Shown here piece by piece: positions 42,438 through 50,958 of a stretch of 64,000 nt of DNA. The stretch spans positions 62,001-126,000 of the forward strand of contig NZ_LQPI01000040.1 in NCBI RefSeq assembly GCF_002101775.1. Reading direction: 5' to 3'. How positions within the stretch are numbered: the stretch's first letter is position 1; each line of letters opens with the position of its first letter. A program made the translations under genes and the position numbers. The notes beneath the pieces are model-generated. The model did no database searches, had not been told where the DNA came from, and saw nothing but the letters and a program-made list of their open reading frames with translations. The DNA is from Mycolicibacter nonchromogenicus. GTDB taxonomy: Bacteria > Actinomycetota > Actinomycetes > Mycobacteriales > Mycobacteriaceae.

Positions 42438-43582
42438 CACTGCCTCCCCAGAATCATCGTGGCGCTGTGACTGAAGAAGCCGCCGGTGGCGTGGACGCAG
42501 GCGAGCTCGGCATCGTGGACCTGGCGCACTCCGCACTCACCGCGAAGCTGCCGCACTGCCTCGACCATGAGGAACATGCCGCGCATTCCCGGGTGGCAGG
42601 CGGCCAGACCTCCGCCGTCGGTGTTGGTCGGCAGCGCACCCCCGGGCCGCAACGCCCCCGACTCGATGAATGCGCCGCCTTCGCCCTTGGCGCAGAAGCC
42701 GAGGTCTTCGACGGTGAACAGCACCGTGGCGGTGAAGGAGTCGTAGAGCTGGCATACGTCGATGTCGGAGGGACGCACTCCGGCCTGGGCGAAGGCGGCC
42801 GGGCCGGACACCGCGCCCGCGGACGTGGTGAAGTCGTCCCACGCGCTCATGCTGACGTGCGATGTGGCATCAGCAGAACCGAGTACCCAGACCGGGTCCT
42901 TGGCGCAGTTGCGGGCCACGGCTTCGCCGGCCAGCACCACCGCGCCGCCACCATCGGTACGCAGGCAGACGTGTTTGGCGGTGAAGGGATCGGCCAGCAT
43001 GGGCGCGGCCGCCACATCCTCGATGGTGAGGCGTTCCCGGTCGAAGGCGTTCTCGTTGTTCGCCGCCCACTCGTGTGCGGCGACCGCGACCTCAGCCAGC
43101 TGCTCCGCGGTGGTCCCGAACTCGATCATGTGCCGGCGGGCGGCCATGGCGTACTTGGCGATCAGTGTGGCGCCGTAGGGTGCCTCGTACTGCATAGCCC
43201 CTCCCGCGCCGACTGCGGCAACCGAGGCGCGTGTCCGCCGTTTGACGTCCGAACGGGCAGTGGAGCCGTAGGTGAGCAGGATGACATCGACCTCGCCTGC
43301 GGCGATCGCGGCGACGGCATGTCGCGCCATCACCTCCCACGAGGATCCGCCCACATTGGTGGCATCGACCCAGCGCGGCCGCAGCCCGAGATACTCGCTG
43401 ACCTCGATCGGCGGTAGCAGCGTTCCGTGGCCGCCGAAGCCCTCGATGTCGTCCTTGGTCAGGCCGGCGTCGGCGATGGCCCGGCGGGCGGATTGCGCCA
43501 TCAGTCCCATCGCGGTCATATCGGGCACCCGCCCGCAGTCGGAGAGGCCCGCTCCCACGATGGCTACGCGCTTGGACGGCAT
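42437..43582 (-). CDS. Thiolase-family / lipid-transfer-protein-like enzyme
   Basis: 381 residues. SKRVAIVGAGLSDCGRVPD start, DATNVGGSSWEVMARHAVAAI (where classical thiolases have the reactive Cys this reads V-G-G-S-S), P-S-D-I-D-V-C-Q-L-Y-D-S-F, NTDGGGLAACHPGMRG and HATGGFFSHSATMIL. Ltp2/SCP-x-like rather than FadA-like. With the adjacent DUF35 protein it probably cleaves a C-C bond in a CoA thioester. ATG 43582; open frame upstream is antisense to the aldolase gene. Confidence 0.87.
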   Translation of the reverse strand: MPSKRVAIVGAGLSDCGRVPDMTAMGLMAQSARRAIADAGLTKDDIEGFGGHGTLLPPIEVSEYLGLRPRWVDATNVGGSSWEVMARHAVAAIAAGEVDVILLTYGSTARSDVKRRTRASVAAVGAGGAMQYEAPYGATLIAKYAMAARRHMIEFGTTAEQLAEVAVAAHEWAANNENAFDRERLTIEDVAAAPMLADPFTAKHVCLRTDGGGAVVLAGEAVARNCAKDPVWVLGSADATSHVSMSAWDDFTTSAGAVSGPAAFAQAGVRPSDIDVCQLYDSFTATVLFTVEDLGFCAKGEGGAFIESGALRPGGALPTNTDGGGLAACHPGMRGMFLMVEAVRQLRGECGVRQVHDAELACVHATGGFFSHSATMILGRQ

Positions 43583-43601
43583 AGCACATGGTAACCACAC
43601 C

Positions 43602-43616
43602 GGTAACGACGTTTCC
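43602..43616. promoter_or_regulatory. 15-bp inverted repeat GRWAACGACGTTWYC, copy 2
   Basis: GGTAACGACGTTTCC: arms GGTAACG and CGTTTCC around a central A, one mismatch. It is 19 bases upstream of the thiolase start, with the 16-bp motif copy at 43625 beyond it. Confidence 0.42.
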
Positions 43617-43624
43617 CGATTGGC

Positions 43625-43640
43625 GTCAATAACGATTCTC
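43625..43640 (+). promoter_or_regulatory. Candidate operator 7 of the 16-bp motif
   Basis: GTCAATAACGATTCTC in the 78-bp divergent region between the thiolase (43582) and aldolase (43661) operons, 20 bases before the aldolase start. Confidence 0.52.
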
Positions 43641-43660
43641 GTTCGGCTAACGTCAGGACG

Positions 43661-44443
43661 ATGCAGAGGAACCTCAGGGCGGAGTTGCACGGGGACCGGT
43701 TGGTACTGTGCCTGGCCCTGTTGAATTCTCGGACACCCGAGGTGCCGGCGATCGCTGCTGCTTGCGGTTATGACGCCATCTACGTCGACCTTGAGCACAC
43801 CTCTACGTCGTTGGAGACCGCAGCGCTGATGTGCGTGGGCGCCATAGGTGCGGGCATCGCAGGACTGGTCCGAGTGCCCTCGCAGGACCCCGGCGTGATC
43901 GCGCGGGTGCTCGATTCCGGCGCAGTGGGAGTCATTGTTCCCCATGTCAATTCGGCGGATGAGGCGGAAGCTGTCGTGTCGGCGGCAAGGTTTCCCCCGT
44001 TCGGGCGGCGATCGATCTCCGGTCCGAGCGTGGTGAGCGGATTTCATCCGCTCAGCCCATCCGAGCTCACCGCCGAACTGGAGAGGCAGACGGTGGTGGC
44101 GGTGATGATCGAAACCGTGGAAGCCGTCGCCGATTGTGACCTGATCGCCGCGGTCCCCGGCGTCGACATGATCCTGCTGGGGCCGAGTGACCTGACCGCC
44201 GAGATGGGCATTCATGGGGATTATGAGAATGAGGATTTCCATTCTGCGGTACGCTCTGTTGCAGCGGCTTGTCGTAGACACGGCGTGGCGCTGGGAATCG
44301 CCGGTATCAAGTCGGTTGAACTGCTGGAACGGTATGTGGGCCTGGGTCTGCGATTCATTTCGGCGGGCACCGATGTCGGGATGATGACCGAGGCGGCCAG
44401 CTCCCGCGCGCTGGCGCTTCGTGCTCTGTCGGTGGGTCGCTGA
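43661..44443 (+). CDS. HpcH/HpaI-family aldolase
   Basis: 260 residues, TIM barrel. Family marks: D-A-I-Y-V-D-L-E-H-T (catalytic His), L-V-R-V-P-S-Q-D-P-G-V-I-A-R-V-L-D-S-G-A, P-F-G-R-R-S, metal ligands in M-I-E-T-V-E-A-V and L-L-G-P-S-D-L. Class II aldolases of this type make or break bonds to pyruvate or glyoxylate, or act like citrate-lyase beta subunits on acyl-CoA. First gene of an operon with a dioxygenase, a D-2-hydroxyacid dehydrogenase and a crotonase, so a 2-oxo or 2-hydroxy acid intermediate is likely (inference). Confidence 0.9.
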   Translation: MQRNLRAELHGDRLVLCLALLNSRTPEVPAIAAACGYDAIYVDLEHTSTSLETAALMCVGAIGAGIAGLVRVPSQDPGVIARVLDSGAVGVIVPHVNSADEAEAVVSAARFPPFGRRSISGPSVVSGFHPLSPSELTAELERQTVVAVMIETVEAVADCDLIAAVPGVDMILLGPSDLTAEMGIHGDYENEDFHSAVRSVAAACRRHGVALGIAGIKSVELLERYVGLGLRFISAGTDVGMMTEAASSRALALRALSVGR

Positions 44444-44476
44444 CAAGCAGGCTGTGCACGACGACAGGAGCCCCGG

Positions 44477-45589
44477 ATGCCCACCGCGATATATACCGCT
44501 CAGGTCAGCGACTCAATGGCCTGGACCGGCGCCGACGTCAGCAAGGAGGACCTCTGCTTCGACCTGTCCTCACGCAATGTCGCAGCGCTGGAGTCGATCC
44601 TGGCGAAGACGGCCGGGAAGGCCCGGGACGACATCACGTTCGACGACGTACACCATCCCGATCTCGATGAAGACCTCGCGAGGCTGTACCGCGACTTGAT
44701 GTTCGGCAAGGGGTTGGCGTGCGTGCGCGGATTCCCGGTTGAGCAGCACTCGATCGAGGATCTCGAGCGAATCTACTGGGCGTTCTGCTGGCACCTGGGA
44801 TATCCGGTGTCCAACAACTCGTTCGGCGACCGTCTGGTTCGTGTCCAGGAAGAGGTCCTGCCGGATGGTGTGCAACCGGCTCGGGGCACCAAATCCAGCG
44901 CGGAGCTGGCGATGCACAACGATGCCGCCGACATTCTGTCGCTGTTGTGCGTGTATCCGGCCCTGTCCGGTGGCGAAAGCCAGTTCGCCAGCGGGCCCGC
45001 GGCGCACAATCGAATCCTGGCGGAACGACCTGACCTGCTGGGGGTGCTGTACCAGGGTTTCCCCCACCATCGGCGCAGCGAGCAGCCGGATGATCAACCC
45101 GATGTCACGCCGTACGACGTACCGGTGTTCTCGCAGATCGATGGCCGGATCTGCATCAACTTCACCTACAGCAGCATTCTGCCCGCGATGAAGACACTGG
45201 GCCGTGAGTTCACACCCGAGCAGAACGAAGCCATCGAGTTGCTCCGGCGAGTTCTCATCGAGCAGCAGGTCGAGTTCCGGCTTGAATCCGGTGAGGCCGC
45301 GGTGGCCAACAACTTTGCGATGTGCCACTCGCGCTCTGACTTCGTCAGCAGCACCGACCCGAAGAGGGCCCGCTGCTTCCTGCGCGCGTGGATGGAAGTG
45401 CCGCGTGAGGACCGCCGCCTGCCGCTGGGCCGCGAGTACTTCCACATGGAGAACAAGGACATGCGCCTCGGCTACGACGTGGTGGAGGGCCGGGACGGTG
45501 CCATCGCGCGCAACGACTACAAGAATGTTGACGCCGAGTTGGCTGCCATGTTCAAGGCCGCCCAGGTGAAGCCCAAGCCGAGCCGGTGA
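44477..45589 (+). CDS. TauD/TfdA-like 2-oxoglutarate/Fe(II) dioxygenase
   Basis: 370 residues. Iron facial triad H147-N-D149 (in L-A-M-H-N-D) and H284 (F-A-M-C-H-S-R-S-D-F), with R303 in the C-terminal strand as probable 2-oxoglutarate anchor. GGESQFASGPAAHN between them is typical. Expected to hydroxylate or oxidatively cleave its substrate while converting 2-oxoglutarate to succinate. ATG 44477 lies 33 bases after the aldolase stop; its own stop overlaps the next GTG start. Confidence 0.9.
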   Translation: MPTAIYTAQVSDSMAWTGADVSKEDLCFDLSSRNVAALESILAKTAGKARDDITFDDVHHPDLDEDLARLYRDLMFGKGLACVRGFPVEQHSIEDLERIYWAFCWHLGYPVSNNSFGDRLVRVQEEVLPDGVQPARGTKSSAELAMHNDAADILSLLCVYPALSGGESQFASGPAAHNRILAERPDLLGVLYQGFPHHRRSEQPDDQPDVTPYDVPVFSQIDGRICINFTYSSILPAMKTLGREFTPEQNEAIELLRRVLIEQQVEFRLESGEAAVANNFAMCHSRSDFVSSTDPKRARCFLRAWMEVPREDRRLPLGREYFHMENKDMRLGYDVVEGRDGAIARNDYKNVDAELAAMFKAAQVKPKPSR

Positions 45590-46677
45590 GCACGACTCGC
45601 CCGCGGTTGGTGTACGAGCGGTGGACCGACCCCATCGCCGGTGAGGTGCTGGAGCCGGCGGACATCGACGTGATCAGGCTGGATCTGTCGGCCCCGGCAG
45701 AGCTCAACTGGTCGGTGCTGGAGTCGGCGCACGGCTACCAGGTGGCCACCCGGACCGACACCGCGGCACTACCCGGCGCATCGCAGTACCTTGCCGGGGC
45801 CGAACTCATCTCGCGATGCGACAACCTGCTGGCGGTCTGCTCAGCCGGAGCCGGCTATGACGTGATCGACGTGGAGGCGTGCACGCGCGCCGGGGTTGCG
45901 GTGTGTAACAACTCGGGGCCGGGTGCAGAAGCGGTCGCCGAACACGCACTCGGGTTCATGCTCGACCTGGCGAAGAAGATCACCGTGTCAGACCGCAGGC
46001 TGCGCGCCGGCCCGCTGGAGAACCGGTTGACCCTGCGCGGAACGCAACTGCTCGGTAAAACCCTCGGGGTGATCGGCCTCGGGGCAATCGGATCCCGACT
46101 CGTAGAACTGTGCGCCCCGTTCAGGATGAACGTGCTCGCATACGATCCCTATCTGGACGAGGCGAAGGCAGCAGCCCTCGGGGTCACCGGGGTGGACCTT
46201 GCCGAGTTGGTGCGGTCCTCGGACTTCGTTCAGGTCACCTGCCCGCTGACGGCTGAGACCGCAGGCCTCATCGGGCGTGCGGAGTTTGCGGCGATGAAAC
46301 CCACCGCGTACTTCATCACCACCGCCCGCGGGCCGGTCCACGACGAGCGCGCACTACTGGAAGCGCTGCGCAGCGGCGCAATAGCAGGGGCGGGTCTGGA
46401 TGTGTTCCACACCGAGCCGCCCCGGCATGACGATCCACTGCTGCAGATGGACACTGTGGTGGCCACCCCGCACACCGCCGGCATCACCGCCGAGGCGGCC
46501 CGCGATATCGCCGTCGCCACCGCCGAGCAGTGGAAGGCGATCTTCGCCGGTCAGCTGCCGCCTCGGTTGCTCAATCCCGATGTGTGGCCTCGTTACTGTG
46601 AGCGGTTCAACGATGTGTTCGGTTTCCGCCCAAACGCCAGCTGCGACCCGGCAGACTCTGATTCAAACCGAAGGTGA
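45586..46677 (+). CDS. D-isomer-specific 2-hydroxyacid dehydrogenase
   Basis: 363 residues. NAD motif G-L-G-A-I-G (164-169), catalytic Arg248 (T-A-R-G), Glu277 (H-T-E-P-P) and His296 (T-P-H-T-A-G), in the order of the phosphoglycerate-dehydrogenase-like family. It would interconvert a 2-hydroxy and a 2-oxo acid with NAD(P)H. GTG 45586 overlaps the dioxygenase stop. A dioxygenase that could create a 2-hydroxyacyl group, this dehydrogenase and an aldolase together suggest alpha-oxidation-like chemistry (inference). Confidence 0.92.
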   Translation: MSTTRPRLVYERWTDPIAGEVLEPADIDVIRLDLSAPAELNWSVLESAHGYQVATRTDTAALPGASQYLAGAELISRCDNLLAVCSAGAGYDVIDVEACTRAGVAVCNNSGPGAEAVAEHALGFMLDLAKKITVSDRRLRAGPLENRLTLRGTQLLGKTLGVIGLGAIGSRLVELCAPFRMNVLAYDPYLDEAKAAALGVTGVDLAELVRSSDFVQVTCPLTAETAGLIGRAEFAAMKPTAYFITTARGPVHDERALLEALRSGAIAGAGLDVFHTEPPRHDDPLLQMDTVVATPHTAGITAEAARDIAVATAEQWKAIFAGQLPPRLLNPDVWPRYCERFNDVFGFRPNASCDPADSDSNRR

Positions 46678-47504
46678 GCACTGTGGGATATCAGACGATC
46701 AAGTTCGAGGTCCGGGGGCACACGGCATGTGTGACCCTCAACCGGCCCGAGGTGCTCAACGCGATCAACGACGAAATGATCGCCGAGCTGGCCGAGGTGT
46801 ACGCCGAGGTCGAGACGTCACAGGACATCTGGACTGTGATCATCACCGGCTCGGGCCGCGCGCTGTGTGTGGGCGCCGACGTCAACAAGGCCGCCGACCA
46901 CGACATGGAGAACGCCGCGGGAATCGACAATCAAGGTGAACCCATCCTGAGCTCGCTGCGGCAGTGGGAAGCGCCGCAGGAGGCGACGCCGCCGTGGTTG
47001 CAGATGACCAAGCCGATCATCTGCGCCGTCAACGGAATCGCCTGCGGCGCGGGTTTGGATCTCGTCACCACGGCGGACATCACCATCGCCGCGGAGAGCG
47101 CAACCCTGATGGACCCGCATGTGAGTATCGGTGTGGCGTCGGGGCGAGAAGCGGTGCGCCTGGCCCGGATATTGCCACTCCCGGTCGCGATGCGGCTGGT
47201 GTTGATGGGGCGTCATGAGCGGTTGAGCGCCCAACGTGCCTACGACCTGGGCATTTTTACCGAAGTGGTGCCCGACGCCGATCTGTTGGAGCGGTCCTGG
47301 GAGATTGCCGAGGTCGTCAACGCGAATGCGCCTCTGGCCGTACGTGGATCGCGCATGGCGGTGCGCAAGGGTTTGACGCTGCCGATCAACGAGGCTGAGC
47401 TGCTGGCCGAGAACTACCGGATGAAGGTGGCACTCACCAAGGATGCGATCGAAGGGCCGCGAGCATTTCTGGAGAAGCGTCCGCCGCAGTGGCAGGCGCG
47501 CTAG
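46674..47504 (+). CDS. Enoyl-CoA hydratase/isomerase family protein (crotonase fold)
   Basis: 276 residues from GTG 46674 (GTGA overlap). L-N-R-P-E-V-L-N-A-I-N-D, I-T-G-S-G-R-A-L-C-V-G-A-D, NGIACGAGLDLVTTADIT and L-M-D-P-H-V-S-I-G. The D-P-H-V-S element instead of the catalytic Glu region links it to the crotonases at 32461 and 33258, so three members of the same unusual subfamily lie in this window. Last gene of the aldolase operon. Confidence 0.89.
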   Translation: MSTVGYQTIKFEVRGHTACVTLNRPEVLNAINDEMIAELAEVYAEVETSQDIWTVIITGSGRALCVGADVNKAADHDMENAAGIDNQGEPILSSLRQWEAPQEATPPWLQMTKPIICAVNGIACGAGLDLVTTADITIAAESATLMDPHVSIGVASGREAVRLARILPLPVAMRLVLMGRHERLSAQRAYDLGIFTEVVPDADLLERSWEIAEVVNANAPLAVRGSRMAVRKGLTLPINEAELLAENYRMKVALTKDAIEGPRAFLEKRPPQWQAR

Positions 47505-47540
47505 GTCGCCCCGCCGGCCCGTACCCGATCGGCCCCTCTG

Positions 47541-48740
47541 CTAGGCCAGCCCGAAGAAGTTCTTCGCGTTGGTGGACAAAACCTTTCGCTTGGTCTCCTC
47601 ATCAAGGCCCTCGGTCGCCTTGTTCGCGACCTCGGTGCTGTGCGGCCAGTTGGTGTCGTTGTGCGGATAGTCGGTCTCGAACATGAGCTGGTCGGGGCCG
47701 ACGAGATCGAGGATGCGGAACGCCACGGGGTCACCGAAGGTGGAGAACCACACTCGGCCGGGAACCTGTCTGCTCGGCGGTTCGGTGAGCAGGGGATGGA
47801 CACCACCCCATCCCCGCCGGTCTTCCCAGACCTCATCGACCCGCTGCAGGTAATAGGGGATCCAACCGGCTTGCGCCTCTGCGAAAGCCAGCTTGAGCTT
47901 GGGAAACTGCGTCAACTTTGCCGAGAACAGCCAGTCCACCAGGGCGATCGTGCAATTGACCGCCATGAGCGCACTGGTGACCACGTGCGGGGCGTCGGGT
48001 GAGGACTTGGTCAGTGAAGAGCTCGACCCGATGTGCACCATGATGCCGACGTTGTTGCGTTCGCAGGCGGCGAAGAACGGATCCCAGTAGCCGCTGTGGA
48101 TCGAGGGCAGGTCGAGGCGCGCGGGGAGCTCGGAGAAGCAGACGGCGGGCATACCTTTGGCCGCGACCCGCTCAACCTCTTTGGCGGCCAGCTCGGCGTC
48201 CCACAGCGGGATGATTCCGAGTGGAATGAGCCTGCCGTTTGAGTCTGCGCCCCACTCATCGATCTGAAAGTCGTTGTAGGCCTGGACACAGAGCAGGGAC
48301 AGGTCTTTGTCCTTACCGTAGAGAAATCGCTGGCCGCAGAACCGGACGAGTGTGTTGGGGAAACACGCCGAGGCCTCGATACCGGCGACGTCCATGTCGG
48401 CGAGACGGTCCGCGACGCGGTAGCAGCCCGGGCGCATCTCCTCATAGGTGATCGGGGCGGTGGTCAGCTCGTCGATCTCGTAGCCGGCCGCCGCGCTGAT
48501 CAACGGAATCGGGATGAGCGAATCCTCGTAGTGCCAGATGTCGGCGTCGCGACCGTCCTCGTCATCGATGAACGCGACGTCGGAGGTGACACTGGGATCC
48601 ATACGCCCGCGGTGCCTGACGATTCGCGGTCCGGTGTCCCGGTAGCGCGAGGGCAGCCTGCTGGTCCACAGGTCGGCCGGCTCGACGAGGTGGTCGTCCG
48701 GCGAGACGATCGGAATATCTGCAGAGCTGACTGAACTCAA
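47541..48740 (-). CDS. Amidohydrolase-2 family metal-dependent hydrolase (paralogue 4)
   Basis: 399 residues from TTG 48740, chosen because AAGGAG sits eight bases upstream; no ATG or GTG lies near. Contains IVSPDDHLVEPADLWTSRLP, M-V-H-I-G-S-S-S-S, AEAQAGWIPYYLQRVDEVWED and F-E-T-D-Y-P-H-N-D. Subfamily partner of the protein at 40726. Single-gene unit divergent from the TetR gene, with a motif copy between them. Confidence 0.88.
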   Translation of the reverse strand: MSSVSSADIPIVSPDDHLVEPADLWTSRLPSRYRDTGPRIVRHRGRMDPSVTSDVAFIDDEDGRDADIWHYEDSLIPIPLISAAAGYEIDELTTAPITYEEMRPGCYRVADRLADMDVAGIEASACFPNTLVRFCGQRFLYGKDKDLSLLCVQAYNDFQIDEWGADSNGRLIPLGIIPLWDAELAAKEVERVAAKGMPAVCFSELPARLDLPSIHSGYWDPFFAACERNNVGIMVHIGSSSSLTKSSPDAPHVVTSALMAVNCTIALVDWLFSAKLTQFPKLKLAFAEAQAGWIPYYLQRVDEVWEDRRGWGGVHPLLTEPPSRQVPGRVWFSTFGDPVAFRILDLVGPDQLMFETDYPHNDTNWPHSTEVANKATEGLDEETKRKVLSTNAKNFFGLA

Positions 48741-48788
48741 TGCGGTAACTCCTTCAGGACACCCCGACAGCAAGTATTGGTGAAAAGC

Positions 48789-48804
48789 GAGAATGATCGT
48801 TTCC
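48789..48804 (+). promoter_or_regulatory. Candidate operator 8 of the 16-bp motif, upstream of the TetR gene
   Basis: GAGAATGATCGTTTCC (reverse GGAAACGATCATTCTC), in the 184-bp divergent region between amidohydrolase (48740) and TetR (48925). Presence in front of the only regulator gene of the cluster fits autoregulation. Confidence 0.57.
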
Positions 48805-48924
48805 ACGATAGCGCATCGGCGTCCCGTCCCGGGCGGCGATGGATCAGCCGACGGGTGAAAATCAACATACTCACGTCGGTAGACGGTCAGTTCTCGCGGG
48901 CGATCCCGTATCCTTCGAAGCATC

Positions 48925-49698
48925 ATGAACGCGAAGAAGGGCAACCCCGGCGGCGGGCAGGCCGGGCTGGAGATTGTCGAAGCCGAACTGGAGAGCCCCG
49001 GCACCACCTGGCAACAGCGCACCATCGACCGGCGGCTCAGTGCTGCTCGAGCTCGCGCACTGGCACGGAGTTCACGGTTCCTGGCCACCGCCCTCGAGCT
49101 CATCGAAGAATCCGGGCGAGCGGACTTCACCATTCAGACCCTGATCGATCGCTCCAGCCTGAGCCTGCGTGCCTTCTACCAGCACTTCGCGGGTAAGGAA
49201 GAGCTGCTGCTCGCGCTCTACGAAGACGTCACCAGCCAGTTCACCGAAAGCATCCGCCAGGAAGTCGCGGCCGCAGACGGGCCGATGGAGCAACTCGAGG
49301 CGTTCTGCCGCGGATTTCTCTCCCGCGCTGAATCCTCGGAGAAGGCCGGTGGTCGGGTCATGACCATCTACAACCTCAGCCTGGAGATCGAACGGCCCAC
49401 CGACTTTGCGAAGATCTGGGAGCCGCACCAGAAGCTGCTCACCAAGATCGTGACCGCCTGTTCGCGGGCCGGCTTGGTGCGTAAGGATCTGACACCCGCA
49501 CAGCTGACCACGCTGCTGAACTCGACCTTGACCGCACTCGCGCAGATCGGTGTTTTCCAACTCGGCACCAAGGGTGCCGAACTCACCGAAGACGAACTGT
49601 GGTCCTGGTGCAAGCAGGCGATCTCGCCACCGGCGGACGAGAAGCCGGCGCCGGCACGGGCCTCGCGTCCCTCGCGCGCGCGGACGGCCCGTAAGTAG
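48925..49698 (+). CDS. TetR-family regulator, candidate master regulator of the cluster
   Basis: 257 residues, with an extra N-terminal arm of about 45 residues before the helix-turn-helix (about 51-97: SSRFLATALELIEESGRADFTIQTLIDRSSLSLRAFYQHF, here abbreviated by its key steps F-T-I-Q-T-L-I-D and L-R-A-F-Y-Q-H-F), then K-E-E-L-L-L. The C-terminal domain carries ligand-binding helices and a basic Ala/Pro/Arg-rich tail (PAPARASRPSRARTARK). It is the only regulator gene between 12 and 56 kb, and its promoter holds one copy of the motif found before every other unit. TetR proteins in this kind of cluster often bind a pathway acyl-CoA. Confidence 0.92.
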   Translation: MNAKKGNPGGGQAGLEIVEAELESPGTTWQQRTIDRRLSAARARALARSSRFLATALELIEESGRADFTIQTLIDRSSLSLRAFYQHFAGKEELLLALYEDVTSQFTESIRQEVAAADGPMEQLEAFCRGFLSRAESSEKAGGRVMTIYNLSLEIERPTDFAKIWEPHQKLLTKIVTACSRAGLVRKDLTPAQLTTLLNSTLTALAQIGVFQLGTKGAELTEDELWSWCKQAISPPADEKPAPARASRPSRARTARK

Positions 49699-49706
49699 CG
49701 TCCCGG

Positions 49707-50867
49707 CTACCGCGGCAGACCCAGGCCGTGTTGCGCGATGATCGATCGTTGAACTTCGCTGGTCCCGGCGTAGATGGTGGTACCGAGCGAGAACCTGAGT
49801 AGGTGATCGAACCGGCCCCGCTCGGGAGCGGTCGGGTCCAGGTAGGAGCGCATCGCGTCAGGACCCACCAGTTCGACCATGTCCTGACTTGCGCGCTCCA
49901 GGGCTTCGGTGCTGAACACCTTGGACATGGGTCCCTCGGCGACCGCTTGTCGGCCCTGCTCACTCAGCCAAACGCACCGTCGCTGCAGCAGTTTGGCGAC
50001 CTCGGCCTCCATTGCGACCCTGGCGATTCGGCGCCGCACATCGGTCTGACTCATCGGGGCAGCGCCACCGTCCGGCGGAGTCGTCTGCGCCCACCGTTCG
50101 ACGTGATGCAGCAGACGGTCGATGTGCGGTCCCCAGCCAGAGGCGTGCTCGTATTCGAGCGAGAGTCGCAGCACCTGCCAGCCCCCGTCGATCTCACCGA
50201 TGCGCCACTGGTCGCCGATACGCACATCGCTGTAGAAGGTGATGTTGGTGCGCTCCCCGGACAGCGTCCACACCGCCTGCGCGTCGAAACCTGGAGTGTC
50301 GCGCGGCACCAGGAACATGGTCAGCCCCTTGTGCTTCGGCTTGTCCGGGCTGGTCCTGGCCAGGAGGAAGACATAATCGGCGATATGGCCGTTGGTGGTG
50401 AACATCTTCGACCCGTTGATGATCCAGTCGTCGCCGTCACGCACCGCGCGGGTGGCCGCCGCTGCGACGTCCGAGCCGCACTCGGGTTCGGTGAAACCGA
50501 GTGCGATGGTGATATCGCCGCGCATCGCCCCGGCAACGATCTTCTCCCGCATCGCGGGAGTGCCGGCGGCTTGGATGATGGTCGCGACCATGCGGGTTGT
50601 CTCTGACAGGTATACCGGCGCGTCGAAGCGCATCATCTGTTCTTTGACTACCTGTTCGGCCCAGAGCCCACGATTCTGACCGCCCAACTCAACCGGCCAG
50701 GCCGGGGCGAAGTAACCCTTGTCCACCAGGCCTTTGGCGAAGCTCTCATCATGAGAGACCCCGCTGCGGTAGAGCTGCTCCTCGAACTCGGGAGTCAACA
50801 CATCCTGAAGATGTGCCTGTACTTCAGCGCTGAATTCTGCGGTCTCCGAGTCGAGCTGAAAATGCAT
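49707..50867 (-). CDS. Acyl-CoA dehydrogenase (full length)
   Basis: 386 residues. LDSETAEFSAEVQAHLQDVL, PAWPVELGGQNRGLWAEQVV, GFTEPECGSDVAAAATRA (flavin loop), NGSKMFTTNGHIADYVFLLART and C-terminal YAGTSEVQRSIIAQHGLGLP. It faces the 337-residue dehydrogenase at 50959 across a shared promoter; divergent long/short pairs may form one heteromeric enzyme. ATG 50867; convergent with the TetR gene (8-bp gap). Confidence 0.92.
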   Translation of the reverse strand: MHFQLDSETAEFSAEVQAHLQDVLTPEFEEQLYRSGVSHDESFAKGLVDKGYFAPAWPVELGGQNRGLWAEQVVKEQMMRFDAPVYLSETTRMVATIIQAAGTPAMREKIVAGAMRGDITIALGFTEPECGSDVAAAATRAVRDGDDWIINGSKMFTTNGHIADYVFLLARTSPDKPKHKGLTMFLVPRDTPGFDAQAVWTLSGERTNITFYSDVRIGDQWRIGEIDGGWQVLRLSLEYEHASGWGPHIDRLLHHVERWAQTTPPDGGAAPMSQTDVRRRIARVAMEAEVAKLLQRRCVWLSEQGRQAVAEGPMSKVFSTEALERASQDMVELVGPDAMRSYLDPTAPERGRFDHLLRFSLGTTIYAGTSEVQRSIIAQHGLGLPR

Positions 50868-50923
50868 GCCCTCGCACCAATCTCTGTCTGGAACACCTGA
50901 ACGATACTGCTACTCTCAAAAGT

Positions 50924-50939
50924 GAGAGCAATCATATCC
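50924..50939 (+). promoter_or_regulatory. Candidate operator 9 of the 16-bp motif
   Basis: GAGAGCAATCATATCC (reverse GGATATGATTGCTCTC) between the two dehydrogenases. It overlaps an inverted repeat CTCTCA-AAAG-TGAGAG at 50913-50928, so two binding frames are possible. Confidence 0.45.
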
Positions 50940-50958
50940 GCTGGAACGGGGCACTGAC

